A DNA stretch of 64,000 bases, from positions 1-64,000 of the forward strand of contig NZ_FMUX01000027.1 of assembly GCF_900101345.1 (NCBI RefSeq), in the 5' to 3' direction. Positions 23,378 through 31,605 of the stretch are shown here, piece after piece. Numbering within the stretch: the stretch's first letter is position 1; every line of letters begins with the position of its first letter. The notes under the pieces were generated by a model, which worked only from the letters and a program-made list of their open reading frames with translations, had not been told where the DNA came from and searched no databases. The DNA is from Desulfoluna spongiiphila. GTDB taxonomy: Bacteria; Desulfobacterota; Desulfobacteria; Desulfobacterales; Desulfolunaceae. Position numbers and translations under genes: made by a program.

Positions 23378-26363
23378 GCGACGGATGGCGGGTGTGGTCC
23401 CGTGGATAGGGTGCCTCGTGATGGTGTGTTGCCTGGGGTGCGGCATGCACAATCGTCAGGCCGTGGAGCAGGAGGCCGATATGGCGCTGGTGCGTGAGCT
23501 GACGGCCCCGGTCTTTTTTGGCCAGCAGCAGCTGTTCGCTGCCCTGGGGACCACGGATCACGAGCTTGTTGTGTTTGAGGTGACCGGCCAGACGGTGAAG
23601 CGAATCCCGGAGCCGGGAACCGCTCCCCGCGTCCGGTCCGAAGCGCGGGTGGTGTTTTTCAGGATCCCCGATGACTGCGGGGAGGGGTGGTCGCTCTATC
23701 ATTTCGATTCCCGATCCTTTCAGTTGAGAGCCCTTCCGGAGATCAAGGCCCCCGAGGCAGGGGACGAGTCGGAATCCTCGGATTCGTTTGTGGTGTTCAA
23801 AGCCCTGTCCCGCACCGGGCGATGGCTGCCCGGCGAGCAGGATCTGGCCCTTGTGCGGCTTCGCTTTGAGGTGGACGACGAAGGGGAGATCCGTTTTGCA
23901 GGCAAAAAGAAAGTCCGGGACATTCCCGGAGAGCCCGTGCTGCCCGTCCACCTGCGGGGGGCAGGCAGGGCCTTTTTCCTGAGCCGGGACAACGAGGGCG
24001 GCTCTACCCTCATGTCCGTGGACGAGGCCGGTGAGGACCTGTCCACCCACCTTGAAGAAGGGGCCGGCACCATCAGCCGCATTTATTCCGATGACGGGAG
24101 CACCCTGGTCTTTGAATCGGACAAGCCCGGCTACCAGGCCCTCTACAGGCTGGACCCCGTTACCGGAGAGGTGGCGGATTACCGCCGTATTGAGGCAGAA
24201 ACCGGGGAGCAGAGCCGCTATATCCTGCGCAGCCGTTATGTGGATGGCACCGCCTCCCCGGTGGTGGTCCGGGTCCCGGAGACCCTCGGGGTCCGGGAAG
24301 TCGCCGCCCTTGTGACGGCACAGAACCCGGAGGTGAGCCTGAAGCGGGCAGAGCTGGCCGCTTCCCTTGTGGAGGTGGGCATTGCCACCCTGCCCAATTA
24401 CCCCTCTTTCTACTTTGAGCTGGGCACGGTGTCCCAGGCCGGGCTCTTCAACGACCAGACCAGCTTCTTTTCCCAGACCCTCATCGACGGGCTCCTCGGG
24501 CTGTTTCAACCCCTGCTCGATATCCGGCGAAACAGGGAACTCTGGCGGGCAGCCCAGCTGACGGCTGAGGCGGCCCGGAGCCGCCTGGACAACGAGGTTA
24601 ACGAACGGGTGGCCGAGGCGGTGAAGCTCTGCTTTGAGGTGGCCTACCTTGACGAACTGGAGTCCGTGCAGGACGCGCTTCTGGGGGTGTACGAACAGCG
24701 CCAGGCCTATTACGAGACCCTGGAATCCGTGGGGGACTCCCTGGGGCTGCAGCGCATGGCGGCCGAGAAAATCCTGGTGGCGGCCAGCTCGGAGCAGGCG
24801 CACACACGGCGCCGACGAGCATTTTTGATGAACCGCCTCAAGCAGCTATGCGGGCTTGCCCGGGAGGTTCGTATCTCTTTGGCCCCAGACGCCTTTCACC
24901 TGAGTGAGGCGGATTTTGGAGAGGGCTCGGTGCTGAGGGAGCTGGCGGTCTTGAACCATCCCCAGGTACGTGCCGTTAACGCCGAGTTGAAAAAGGCGCG
25001 GTTCCTGGAGTCGGCCGGGCCTGAAGTCCGGGGGATCCTCAATGTGGCGGCGGAGTACGAGTACACCGGCAAGAGCACCTCCAGTGCGGTGACCGATGTC
25101 ATCAACCTGACCTTCAGCGGCGGCATCTCCACGGCCCACGGCAAGGCCGCCAGGCTCCACACTGCGTACTGGCGTCATGTGAAGGACGCCCTGGGGATTG
25201 AGCTGGGCCTTGTGGCGGGAAGGGTTCGGCAGGGCCTTGATGAGGCCCTCATGGATTTTAAGGCCTCACAGGACGACAGCCGGGCCAAGGCATGGGATGC
25301 CCGGTATGCCTTGGAAAAAGTACGGGTGGCAAGGCTCTACGCGGCCATTGACACCGCAGGGGATGCCGACACCTACGATCCCCTGGCGGTGGTCACCGCC
25401 GAGCAGGAGTACTTGAGCACCGTGGTCAGGACGGCCCGGGTGAAACGGGACCTGGGTATCCGGTACGTAAACGTCTGGCGTGAGACCGGCCGTTCAAGGC
25501 TCCTGGCCGACAACCTGTGGGCCTATTCCGACCTGAGGGTGGAGGGGCGGACAGCCTCTGTCTGGCTGTGGGAAACCCGGGCCGCCATGGACACAGAGGA
25601 GAGCCGGGATGCCTTTGTGGCCACGGCAAGAGAGGCCGGGGTCAACAGGGTCTATGCGTACCTGTATTCCGATTCCCGCCTCCTTACGGAGATGATGGAC
25701 CGGGAGCGGTTCATCCTCTTCTTGAATGCGTGTGCACGGGAAAACATCGAGGTGTGGGCGCTGCTGGGAGAGCCCGAGTGGCTGACGGGACCTGACGGGA
25801 TGATCGAGTTGACCCGTGGAGTGGACCGCATCAACGCCTTTAACGCCTCCAGAAGTGGGTTTGAACCGAAGATTTCCGGAATAAAGATCGACCTGGAGCC
25901 CCACTCCGTGCCGGGGTGGGAGACAGATTCCGCACGCCGGGAAGAGCTCAACGTCTCCTTCCTCCGGCTCCTGAAGAGGGCTCGGAGCCGCATGGCAGAA
26001 GACATGCCCCTGTGGGCGGACGGTCCGGTGAAGTGGTTTACCCAGGAGGTGCACAGGCCCCTGATGCGTCAGGTGGCGCGTCTTACCGACGGCATCACGG
26101 TGATGGCCTACTTCAACGCACCTGAAACCACAAGCCGGGTGGTGGCCAAGGTCTTTGACGAGGCGGCCGGGCCCCTGGAGGTCGGCCTGGAGTTTTCCGG
26201 CAAAGCTCCGCCTTCGGATACCCTGTATCCCCTGGACAGAGACGGGTGGGCCCTGGTTGAACAGGACTTGTCGCGTCAATGGATGGAAAACCCCGGGTAT
26301 CGAGGGCTCTCGTTCCACGACTACTCGGCGCTGAAGCTGATTTTTGAAAGGGGCACGGACTAA
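23370..26363 (+). CDS. Outer-membrane lipoprotein: propeller-like, TolC-like channel and glycosidase-like domains
   Basis: 997 residues from ATG 23370, overlapping the previous stop by 8 nt. The N-terminus is a lipoprotein signal with lipobox CLGC (Cys24). Residues about 40-290 are beta-rich with TolB/propeller-like strands (IYSDDGSTLVFESDKPGYQALYR). Residues about 305-710 are long amphipathic helices typical of TolC/OprM outer-membrane factors (AQNPEVSLKRAELAAS, LFQPLLDIRRNRELWRAAQ). Residues about 715-997 look like a TIM-barrel glycosidase-like domain (VYAYLYSDSRLL, ISGIKIDLEPHSVPGW, MPLWADGPVKW, GITVMAYFN). Combining an export channel with a glycan-acting domain fits polymer export and trimming. 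Domain assignments are by motif and composition only. Confidence 0.75.
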   Translation: MVRRRMAGVVPWIGCLVMVCCLGCGMHNRQAVEQEADMALVRELTAPVFFGQQQLFAALGTTDHELVVFEVTGQTVKRIPEPGTAPRVRSEARVVFFRIPDDCGEGWSLYHFDSRSFQLRALPEIKAPEAGDESESSDSFVVFKALSRTGRWLPGEQDLALVRLRFEVDDEGEIRFAGKKKVRDIPGEPVLPVHLRGAGRAFFLSRDNEGGSTLMSVDEAGEDLSTHLEEGAGTISRIYSDDGSTLVFESDKPGYQALYRLDPVTGEVADYRRIEAETGEQSRYILRSRYVDGTASPVVVRVPETLGVREVAALVTAQNPEVSLKRAELAASLVEVGIATLPNYPSFYFELGTVSQAGLFNDQTSFFSQTLIDGLLGLFQPLLDIRRNRELWRAAQLTAEAARSRLDNEVNERVAEAVKLCFEVAYLDELESVQDALLGVYEQRQAYYETLESVGDSLGLQRMAAEKILVAASSEQAHTRRRRAFLMNRLKQLCGLAREVRISLAPDAFHLSEADFGEGSVLRELAVLNHPQVRAVNAELKKARFLESAGPEVRGILNVAAEYEYTGKSTSSAVTDVINLTFSGGISTAHGKAARLHTAYWRHVKDALGIELGLVAGRVRQGLDEALMDFKASQDDSRAKAWDARYALEKVRVARLYAAIDTAGDADTYDPLAVVTAEQEYLSTVVRTARVKRDLGIRYVNVWRETGRSRLLADNLWAYSDLRVEGRTASVWLWETRAAMDTEESRDAFVATAREAGVNRVYAYLYSDSRLLTEMMDRERFILFLNACARENIEVWALLGEPEWLTGPDGMIELTRGVDRINAFNASRSGFEPKISGIKIDLEPHSVPGWETDSARREELNVSFLRLLKRARSRMAEDMPLWADGPVKWFTQEVHRPLMRQVARLTDGITVMAYFNAPETTSRVVAKVFDEAAGPLEVGLEFSGKAPPSDTLYPLDRDGWALVEQDLSRQWMENPGYRGLSFHDYSALKLIFERGTD

Positions 26364-26364
26364 G

Positions 26365-27564
26365 ATGAAGATTACATTCAGACAAGGGGGCACATCCCAG
26401 ACACCGGTCTCACCTGCCCAGCCCGAGATGCGGGACCACAAGCGCAGGAAGGCCCCTGTGCGCAAGGTGGTGCTGATCGTGTTGTGTGTGGCGGCACTGG
26501 TGGGGGGCGGCATCATGCTCTACAAACGAAACATCCTGTATACCTACGGCATGGTTTCAGGCGGGGTGGTGGAGGTGACGGCCGATGTGCCCACGGAGAT
26601 CCAGGCAATCTTTGTGGCCAAGGGGGACATCGTCAAAAAAGGGGACGTGCTGTTTACCCAGTACTCCGTGGAGGGGGAGAGCCGGATCAGGCGGGCGGAG
26701 GCGGCCCTGGAATCCAAACTCTCCACATTTGATCTCATCTCCGGGGATTCGGGGGAGGAGCGGGACTACGCCGCCCCCCTGCAAAAGAAGCTCATGTTCC
26801 TTGACCTGGAGCAGCAGGGCAACGCCCTTGCCCGTGAGCGAATGCTCTCCGAGGCCCGCTTTGAATCACGCCGTTTGAAGACCCTGTATGAAGCCAAGAA
26901 AGAGCGCCACGAAAACCTGGAAAAACTCTACCGGCTGGATGCCACCACCCTGCGCCAGGTGCGGGCGGCGGAAACCGAGAAAGACCTTCGTTACCACGAG
27001 TATGTCCTGGCCCGTGACCACTACAACCACGTGGTTGAAGCCAACCGCATCGCCGAGGCCGAGGCTGAAAAAAGTTACCGTGCCCGTGAATCCACCCTGA
27101 ACCGAAGCGCCATCAAAGACGATTCCGATGTGGACGGGCTCCTTTCGGAGATCGAAAGGGCACGGGCGTACCGTGATCATTTGCGCCAGAAATACGGCTC
27201 CGGGGGTTTCAGGGCCCCCTTTGATGCCATCATCACCGAGGTGAACGTCTCGCCCGGTGTCATGGCCCACAACGGCGAACCGATTATGTCCTGTGCCTCC
27301 CTTAACGGCTTGTGGGTGGATGTTTACGTGGCCCCCGATAAAGCCGGGCTGTTCACCGAAGACAAGGAAATTTTTCTGTATATCGAGGGACAAAAGCGAT
27401 CCATCCCCGGAACCCTCACGGCCAGGGGCAGGGTTGAACTCCCGGTGCCGGATCTCTTGCGGGTGAAGCTGCCCAAGCTGGTGAGCGCGGTCTATTTTCA
27501 TGTGGCCGTTGAAAACGACGACAACATGCACCCCGGCAATATCGTGCGGGTGGTGGTGAAGTAG
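26365..27564 (+). CDS. HlyD/Alg44-like membrane fusion protein
   Basis: 399 residues from ATG 26365, one base after the previous stop. Short basic cytoplasmic tail, one transmembrane helix (about 34-54, VVLIVLCVAALVGGGIMLY), then a biotinyl-lipoyl-like hairpin (VEVTADVPTEIQAIFVAKGD), a long coiled coil (about 105-250) and a second half of the lipoyl domain (FRAPFDAIITEVNVSPGVMAHNG split around the coil), as in HlyD and EmrA. In this operon it would bridge the inner-membrane synthase and the TolC-like lipoprotein. No PilZ domain, unlike Alg44, so c-di-GMP control must come from the 21947 protein. Confidence 0.87.
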   Translation: MKITFRQGGTSQTPVSPAQPEMRDHKRRKAPVRKVVLIVLCVAALVGGGIMLYKRNILYTYGMVSGGVVEVTADVPTEIQAIFVAKGDIVKKGDVLFTQYSVEGESRIRRAEAALESKLSTFDLISGDSGEERDYAAPLQKKLMFLDLEQQGNALARERMLSEARFESRRLKTLYEAKKERHENLEKLYRLDATTLRQVRAAETEKDLRYHEYVLARDHYNHVVEANRIAEAEAEKSYRARESTLNRSAIKDDSDVDGLLSEIERARAYRDHLRQKYGSGGFRAPFDAIITEVNVSPGVMAHNGEPIMSCASLNGLWVDVYVAPDKAGLFTEDKEIFLYIEGQKRSIPGTLTARGRVELPVPDLLRVKLPKLVSAVYFHVAVENDDNMHPGNIVRVVVK

Positions 27565-27603
27565 GGCGACGCTTCGGGGAGGGGGATATTTCAGGCTTTT
27601 TAT

Positions 27604-27632
27604 AAAACGCCGCACTCCTGTGCGGCGTTTTT
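27604..27632. terminator. Bidirectional terminator (repeat family D)
   Basis: AAAACGCCGCAC-TCCT-GTGCGGCGTTTTT: a 12-bp stem flanked by A on the left and T on the right, located between the convergent HlyD-like gene and metW. It can stop transcription in both directions. Confidence 0.85.
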
Positions 27633-27682
27633 GCGTGTATGGGGGGCTGCCGTATTGGCGTGGGGCGCTCCGGGGCCCCTTG

Positions 27683-28303
27683 TCAGGCTTTTCGAATAAG
27701 AAACAGGCCGTAGGTAGCCCTTAGGTTCGGCAACACCCGGATGGTCTTGCCATGGCGGTCCGCTGAAGAGGTTTTGATGGCCATTTCGTTGATGATCTCA
27801 AAACCGGCCTCCCGGGCAAGGTGCGTGAAATCGCGCAGGGAGAGGACGCGGATGTTGGGCGTGTCGTACCAGGCGTAGGGCAGGACCTCGGTTTTTGGGG
27901 CATGGCCGGAAAAGAGAAATTGCGTGCGCACCTTCCAGTGGCTGAAGTTGGGAAAACTCACCACCGCGGTTTTGCCGATGCGCATGATCTCTTTAAGGAG
28001 CGTGACGGGGTCAAAGGTTTGCTGGATGGTCTGGCTCAGCACCACGCAGTCGAAGGAGGCATCCGGGTAATCATCAAGCTCGGTGTTGATGTCCCCTTGT
28101 ATGACCGAGAGGCCCTTTTCGATGCATGCCGACACCTTGGATTCGGCGATCTCGATGCCGGTCTCGGTTACGCCCTTGGTGTGTTTCAGGAAATGGAGCA
28201 GCTCCCCTTCTCCGCACCCCAGCCCCAGCACCCTCGATCCCGAAGGAATCCAGGACGCGATGATCTGAAGGTCGTAGCGTATGGGATGATGATCAGTCGT
28301 CAT
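27683..28303 (-). CDS. metW: Methionine biosynthesis protein MetW
   Basis: 206 residues with a class I methyltransferase fold: glycine-rich SAM loop VLGLGCGEGELLHFL, acidic strand end GIEIAESKV, VIQGDINTELDDYPDASFDCVVLSQTIQQTFDP, and the family-typical FPNFSHWKVRTQFLFSGHAPKTEVLP. MetW is known to pair with MetX in homoserine acetylation. It overlaps metX by 11 nt, supporting a MetX/MetW complex. The length is normal for the family. Confidence 0.93.
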   Translation of the reverse strand: MTTDHHPIRYDLQIIASWIPSGSRVLGLGCGEGELLHFLKHTKGVTETGIEIAESKVSACIEKGLSVIQGDINTELDDYPDASFDCVVLSQTIQQTFDPVTLLKEIMRIGKTAVVSFPNFSHWKVRTQFLFSGHAPKTEVLPYAWYDTPNIRVLSLRDFTHLAREAGFEIINEMAIKTSSADRHGKTIRVLPNLRATYGLFLIRKA

Positions 28304-29432
28304 GGTGCACCCCCTTTAAAAATCCGCGGATCATGCGGGACAACCTTTCGTTGGGCAGGAGAAAGGCGTCATGGCCTGCTGTTGATTCCAACTCGCAGAA
28401 GCTGACGTCGCTGCCCCTTTTCTTCAGGGCTTTGACGATGGCCTTGGACTGGTAGGTCGGGTAGAGCCAGTCCGAGCTGAAGGAGACAATGAGGCATTTG
28501 GCCCTGGGCCCTGGGGCCGGGGCAGACAACTGGGCCTCAAGGTCGAAGTAATCCGCCGCCTTGGTGATGTAAAGAAGGGTGTTGGCGTCGAACCGCTCCA
28601 CAAACCGTGCGCCCTGGTAGTGAAGGTAGCTCTCCACCTTGAAGGGGGCCTCGAACTCCGAGGCGTGGGTGTCGGGGTCCTGGAGGCGCCGTCCGAACTT
28701 GGCGTGCATGGCCTCGTCCGAGAGGTAAGTGATGTGTCCCACCATGCGGGCAAGGGAAAGCCCTGTGTCGGGGCTGGGCCCTTCATAGTAAGACCCGTTG
28801 TTCCAGTTCGGGTCGTTCATGATGGCCTGGCGGGCCACCTCGTTGAAGGAGATGGAAAGGGCCGAATGGCGCAAGGTGGTGGCAAGGGCCACGGCCGAGT
28901 GCATCATCTCCGGGTAGGCCTGGCACCACTGGAGTACCTGCATGCCCCCCACGGAGCCGCCGATGACCGAGACAAGTTTTTCGATCCCCAGATGATCCAG
29001 GAGGCGCTTCTGGGCGTTTACCATGTCCGCGATGGTGACGACCTCAAAGTCCAGGCCGTAGGCTTTGCCTGTCTCAGGGTTCACGGATGAGGGACCGGTG
29101 GAGCCCATGCAGCCCCCCAGGACGTTGGAGCAGATGACAAAGTACTTTGTGGTGTCGATGCCTTTGCCCGGCCCCACCATGGACTCCCACCAGCCGGGCT
29201 TGCGGTCCGTGACGTCGTAATACCCCGCCGCATGGGAGTCTCCGGTGAGGGCGTGGGTGAGGAGAATGGCGTTGTCCCTCTTTTCGTTCAGCCGTCCGTA
29301 GGTTTCGTAGGCAAGGGTCACAGGGCCGATGCTCTGGCCTGCTTCCAGGGGCAGCGCATCGTCTCCGTCACCGAAGGTAAAGAACTGCTTCTCGACAAGG
29401 CCTACGGAGTTGGGAAAAAGATCGGTTTTCAT
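28293..29432 (-). CDS. metX: Homoserine O-acetyltransferase
   Basis: 379 residues, alpha/beta-hydrolase fold. Nucleophile S160 in VIGGSVGGMQVLQW, catalytic Asp in FSSDWLYPT, catalytic His in GHDAFLLP. The oxyanion and substrate signatures are also present (THALTGDSHAAG, NVLGGCMGSTGPSS). It transfers acetyl (or succinyl) to homoserine, the first committed step of methionine synthesis; acetyl preference is the family default and was not proved here. Its ATG overlaps the stop of the ATP-grasp gene (ATGA), and it overlaps metW, forming a three-gene operon. Confidence 0.95.
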   Translation of the reverse strand: MKTDLFPNSVGLVEKQFFTFGDGDDALPLEAGQSIGPVTLAYETYGRLNEKRDNAILLTHALTGDSHAAGYYDVTDRKPGWWESMVGPGKGIDTTKYFVICSNVLGGCMGSTGPSSVNPETGKAYGLDFEVVTIADMVNAQKRLLDHLGIEKLVSVIGGSVGGMQVLQWCQAYPEMMHSAVALATTLRHSALSISFNEVARQAIMNDPNWNNGSYYEGPSPDTGLSLARMVGHITYLSDEAMHAKFGRRLQDPDTHASEFEAPFKVESYLHYQGARFVERFDANTLLYITKAADYFDLEAQLSAPAPGPRAKCLIVSFSSDWLYPTYQSKAIVKALKKRGSDVSFCELESTAGHDAFLLPNERLSRMIRGFLKGVHHDD

Positions 29433-30622
29433 CGCGTCCTTCGGTGGGCAGGGGTAAGGGCATTATCGACCACAAAGGCCTCGGGATCCAACGTCAGCAG
29501 GGTATCGAGTTCGTGCTCGGTCTCTTTGGAGACGCTGAAAAAGAGAAACGCATACATGGGAAAGGTCCGGTAATCCATTTTGCGCATGCACAGGACGGAG
29601 GTGATCTCCTTGCCCAGTTTGTCATAATCAAACACCTGATCGTCCCGAAGGGGCGTGGGGCGCTCGATGACCGCCATGGCAAAGGTGTCGGTTCCGGCCT
29701 TTTCAAGCACCGCGTCCCAGTCGGGTTTTTTCTTTTTGGCAAAACAGTCATAGACGTTGATGCCGTACGCGTAGGAGGCGATGTCCGTGGAGCACCAGCC
29801 TGCAAAGCGCAGGGGGTTCACCTCAATGGGGCGGATGCGGTCGCTGTCATCAATGCGGATTTCGGTGTGGACGGGAAGCCCCCGGAAGTCCCCGAGCTCT
29901 GCCAGGTCCGCGAGAAAGCCTTCGATGGAGGCAAGGCGGGAGGCGATGATCTCGGCGGAGGTGATGTAGAGCCGGTCGCTCATGTCCTGGTCGCCGTTGA
30001 ACCGGTGTTTGAGGATGTTGAGCACCACCGGCCTGTTGTCATCATCGAAATAGGCGTCCACCGCGTATTCGTCCCCTTCGATGATGGACTCCACGATGAA
30101 AAAGGCGCTGCTGATCACCTCTTCGGGAAAGGCGTGTGCCGTCTCCTTTGTCTCCTCCAAAAGCTGGGCCCGGACCGATTCCCACTCCTCGGCGGTGTTC
30201 ACCCTGTGGACCCCGGCGCTGATGAAGCCCACCATGGGCTTGATGATAAACGGGGCGCCCACGCGGTCAAAGGTAAAGGACGCAATGTCGGCTGCCGCGA
30301 TTTTGAAAAAGGACACGTCGGGAAACAGGGCCGCTGTCTTTTCCCGGAATTTGAACTTGTTTTTGAAGAGGTCGATCTTGAGGGCCAGCTCCGAGTCCGC
30401 CCCGAAGGTCTTGACGATCCAGGCGATGGCGTTTTCACTGTTGCTGTACAGCCAGCGGAAGTTATCGCGCTCAAGTTGCTCCACGGCTTCGGCGTCGGAG
30501 ATGTGGTTGGCCGTTTCAGAGACGCACTTCAGGGCAAATTCGTTTTCCAGAAGAGGAGCCTGGGATTCGATGAGGTAGTTCTCGGCCACATCGGAGATGT
30601 AGGGTTGATCAAAGATAAACAT
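29429..30622 (-). CDS. ATP-grasp domain ligase, unknown substrate
   Basis: 397 residues. Pre-ATP-grasp region to about residue 95, then ATP-grasp features: FIIKPMVGFISAGVHRV (nucleotide-binding lysine and a loop), FIVESIIEGDEYAVDAYFD (hinge and second strand), and the metal-binding end HTEIRIDDSDRIRPIEVNPLRFAGWC, where E and N of EVNPLRF coordinate Mg. These enzymes join a carboxylate to an amine or thiol through an acyl phosphate. Translational coupling to metX suggests a link with homoserine or methionine metabolism, possibly an unknown amino-acid conjugation. I cannot name the substrate. Confidence 0.85.
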   Translation of the reverse strand: MFIFDQPYISDVAENYLIESQAPLLENEFALKCVSETANHISDAEAVEQLERDNFRWLYSNSENAIAWIVKTFGADSELALKIDLFKNKFKFREKTAALFPDVSFFKIAAADIASFTFDRVGAPFIIKPMVGFISAGVHRVNTAEEWESVRAQLLEETKETAHAFPEEVISSAFFIVESIIEGDEYAVDAYFDDDNRPVVLNILKHRFNGDQDMSDRLYITSAEIIASRLASIEGFLADLAELGDFRGLPVHTEIRIDDSDRIRPIEVNPLRFAGWCSTDIASYAYGINVYDCFAKKKKPDWDAVLEKAGTDTFAMAVIERPTPLRDDQVFDYDKLGKEITSVLCMRKMDYRTFPMYAFLFFSVSKETEHELDTLLTLDPEAFVVDNALTPAHRRTR

Positions 30623-30689
30623 GCACTGTTCCCAACTAATTAAAGATGCTTTTCGTTTTATGTGTCCGTTTCGACGAAATAACCCCGGA

Positions 30690-31490
30690 ACGAGGGCCTG
30701 GCATAACGCGGAGGCCCCGGTAACCCTGAAAACCTAAGGTCCCTGACCATGGTGCACAGAGTGCACCCTACGGGCTGTGGGCCATTTGGCGCGTTGACAA
30801 ACGGAATTGGCGCCCTTTTTGGCATGAACACCGTCATGCCGGGTTTTGCAGGGTGCACTCCGTGCACCGGAATGAGACCCTTCCATAACGCGGATGCCTC
30901 GGTAACCCCGACACCTTCGGTTTGCGACCATGGTGCACAGAGTGCACCCTACGGGCCGAGGGCCATTTGGCACGGTGACAAACAGAATCGGCGCTCTTTT
31001 TGGCATCAACACCGTAATGCCAGGGTTTGTAGGGTGCACTCCGTGCACCGAAATGAGAGCCTTCCATAACGCGGATGCCCCGGTAACCCCGACACCTTCG
31101 GTTCCCGACCATGGTGCACAGAGTGCACCGGACGGGCTGTGGGCCATTAGGCCCGGTGACAAACGGAATTGGCGTCCTTTTTGGCATGAACGCCGTCATG
31201 CCGGGTTTTGTAGGGTGCACTCCGTGCACCGAAACGAGGGCCTGCCATAACGCGGAGGCCTTGGTAACCCTGAAAGCCATCGGTTCCCGACCATGGTGCA
31301 CAGAGTGCGCCCTACGGGCCGAGGGCCATTTGGCACGGTGACAAACAGAATCGGCGCTCTTTTTGCCATGAACGCCGTCATGCCGGGTTTTGCAGGGGGC
31401 ACTCCGTGCACCGAAATGAGAGCCTTCCATAACGCGGATGCCTTGGTAACCCCGGAAGCCTGCAGTCCCCGACCATGGTGGAAGTAAATA
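30690..31490. repeat. Tandem direct repeat, four units of about 181 bp
   Basis: The anchor CCATGGTG recurs at 30747, 30928, 31109, 31291 and 31472, giving periods of 181, 181, 182 and 181 bp. Each unit contains two inverted family A cores (GGTGCACAGAGTGCACCCTACGG and AGGGTGCACTCCGTGCACCG) around a GACAAACxGAATxGGCG block. Units differ by scattered substitutions, so the array is not brand new. The period is not a multiple of three, and the apparent ORFs on both strands are by-products of the repeat. It fills the space between metY and the ATP-grasp gene. Confidence 0.9.
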
Positions 31491-31560
31491 ACCACACAAG
31501 ATAGGTCGCCGGAATACCGCTGGGATTTGTCCCGAGGAACGAGGGGCAAAGCCCGGCGGT

Positions 31561-31602
31561 AACCTGCTTTCAAGGTGGCTCACCTTGCCGCCGGAGGCAT
31601 TC
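31561..31602. repeat. Dispersed hairpin repeat, family C (copy 1)
   Basis: AACCTGCTTTCAAGGTGG followed by CTCACCTTGCCGCCGGAGGC. AAGGTG pairs with CACCTT. It lies within 50 nt downstream of the metY stop. Other copies: 34141-34180, 47883-47922, and inverted at 47486-47520. Confidence 0.75.
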
Positions 31603-31605
31603 TTG

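Noticed and set aside
30690..31490. CRISPR or integron attC array
   Set aside because: Units are 181 bp direct repeats without unique spacers, and no attC core pairs, integrase or cas genes are present.
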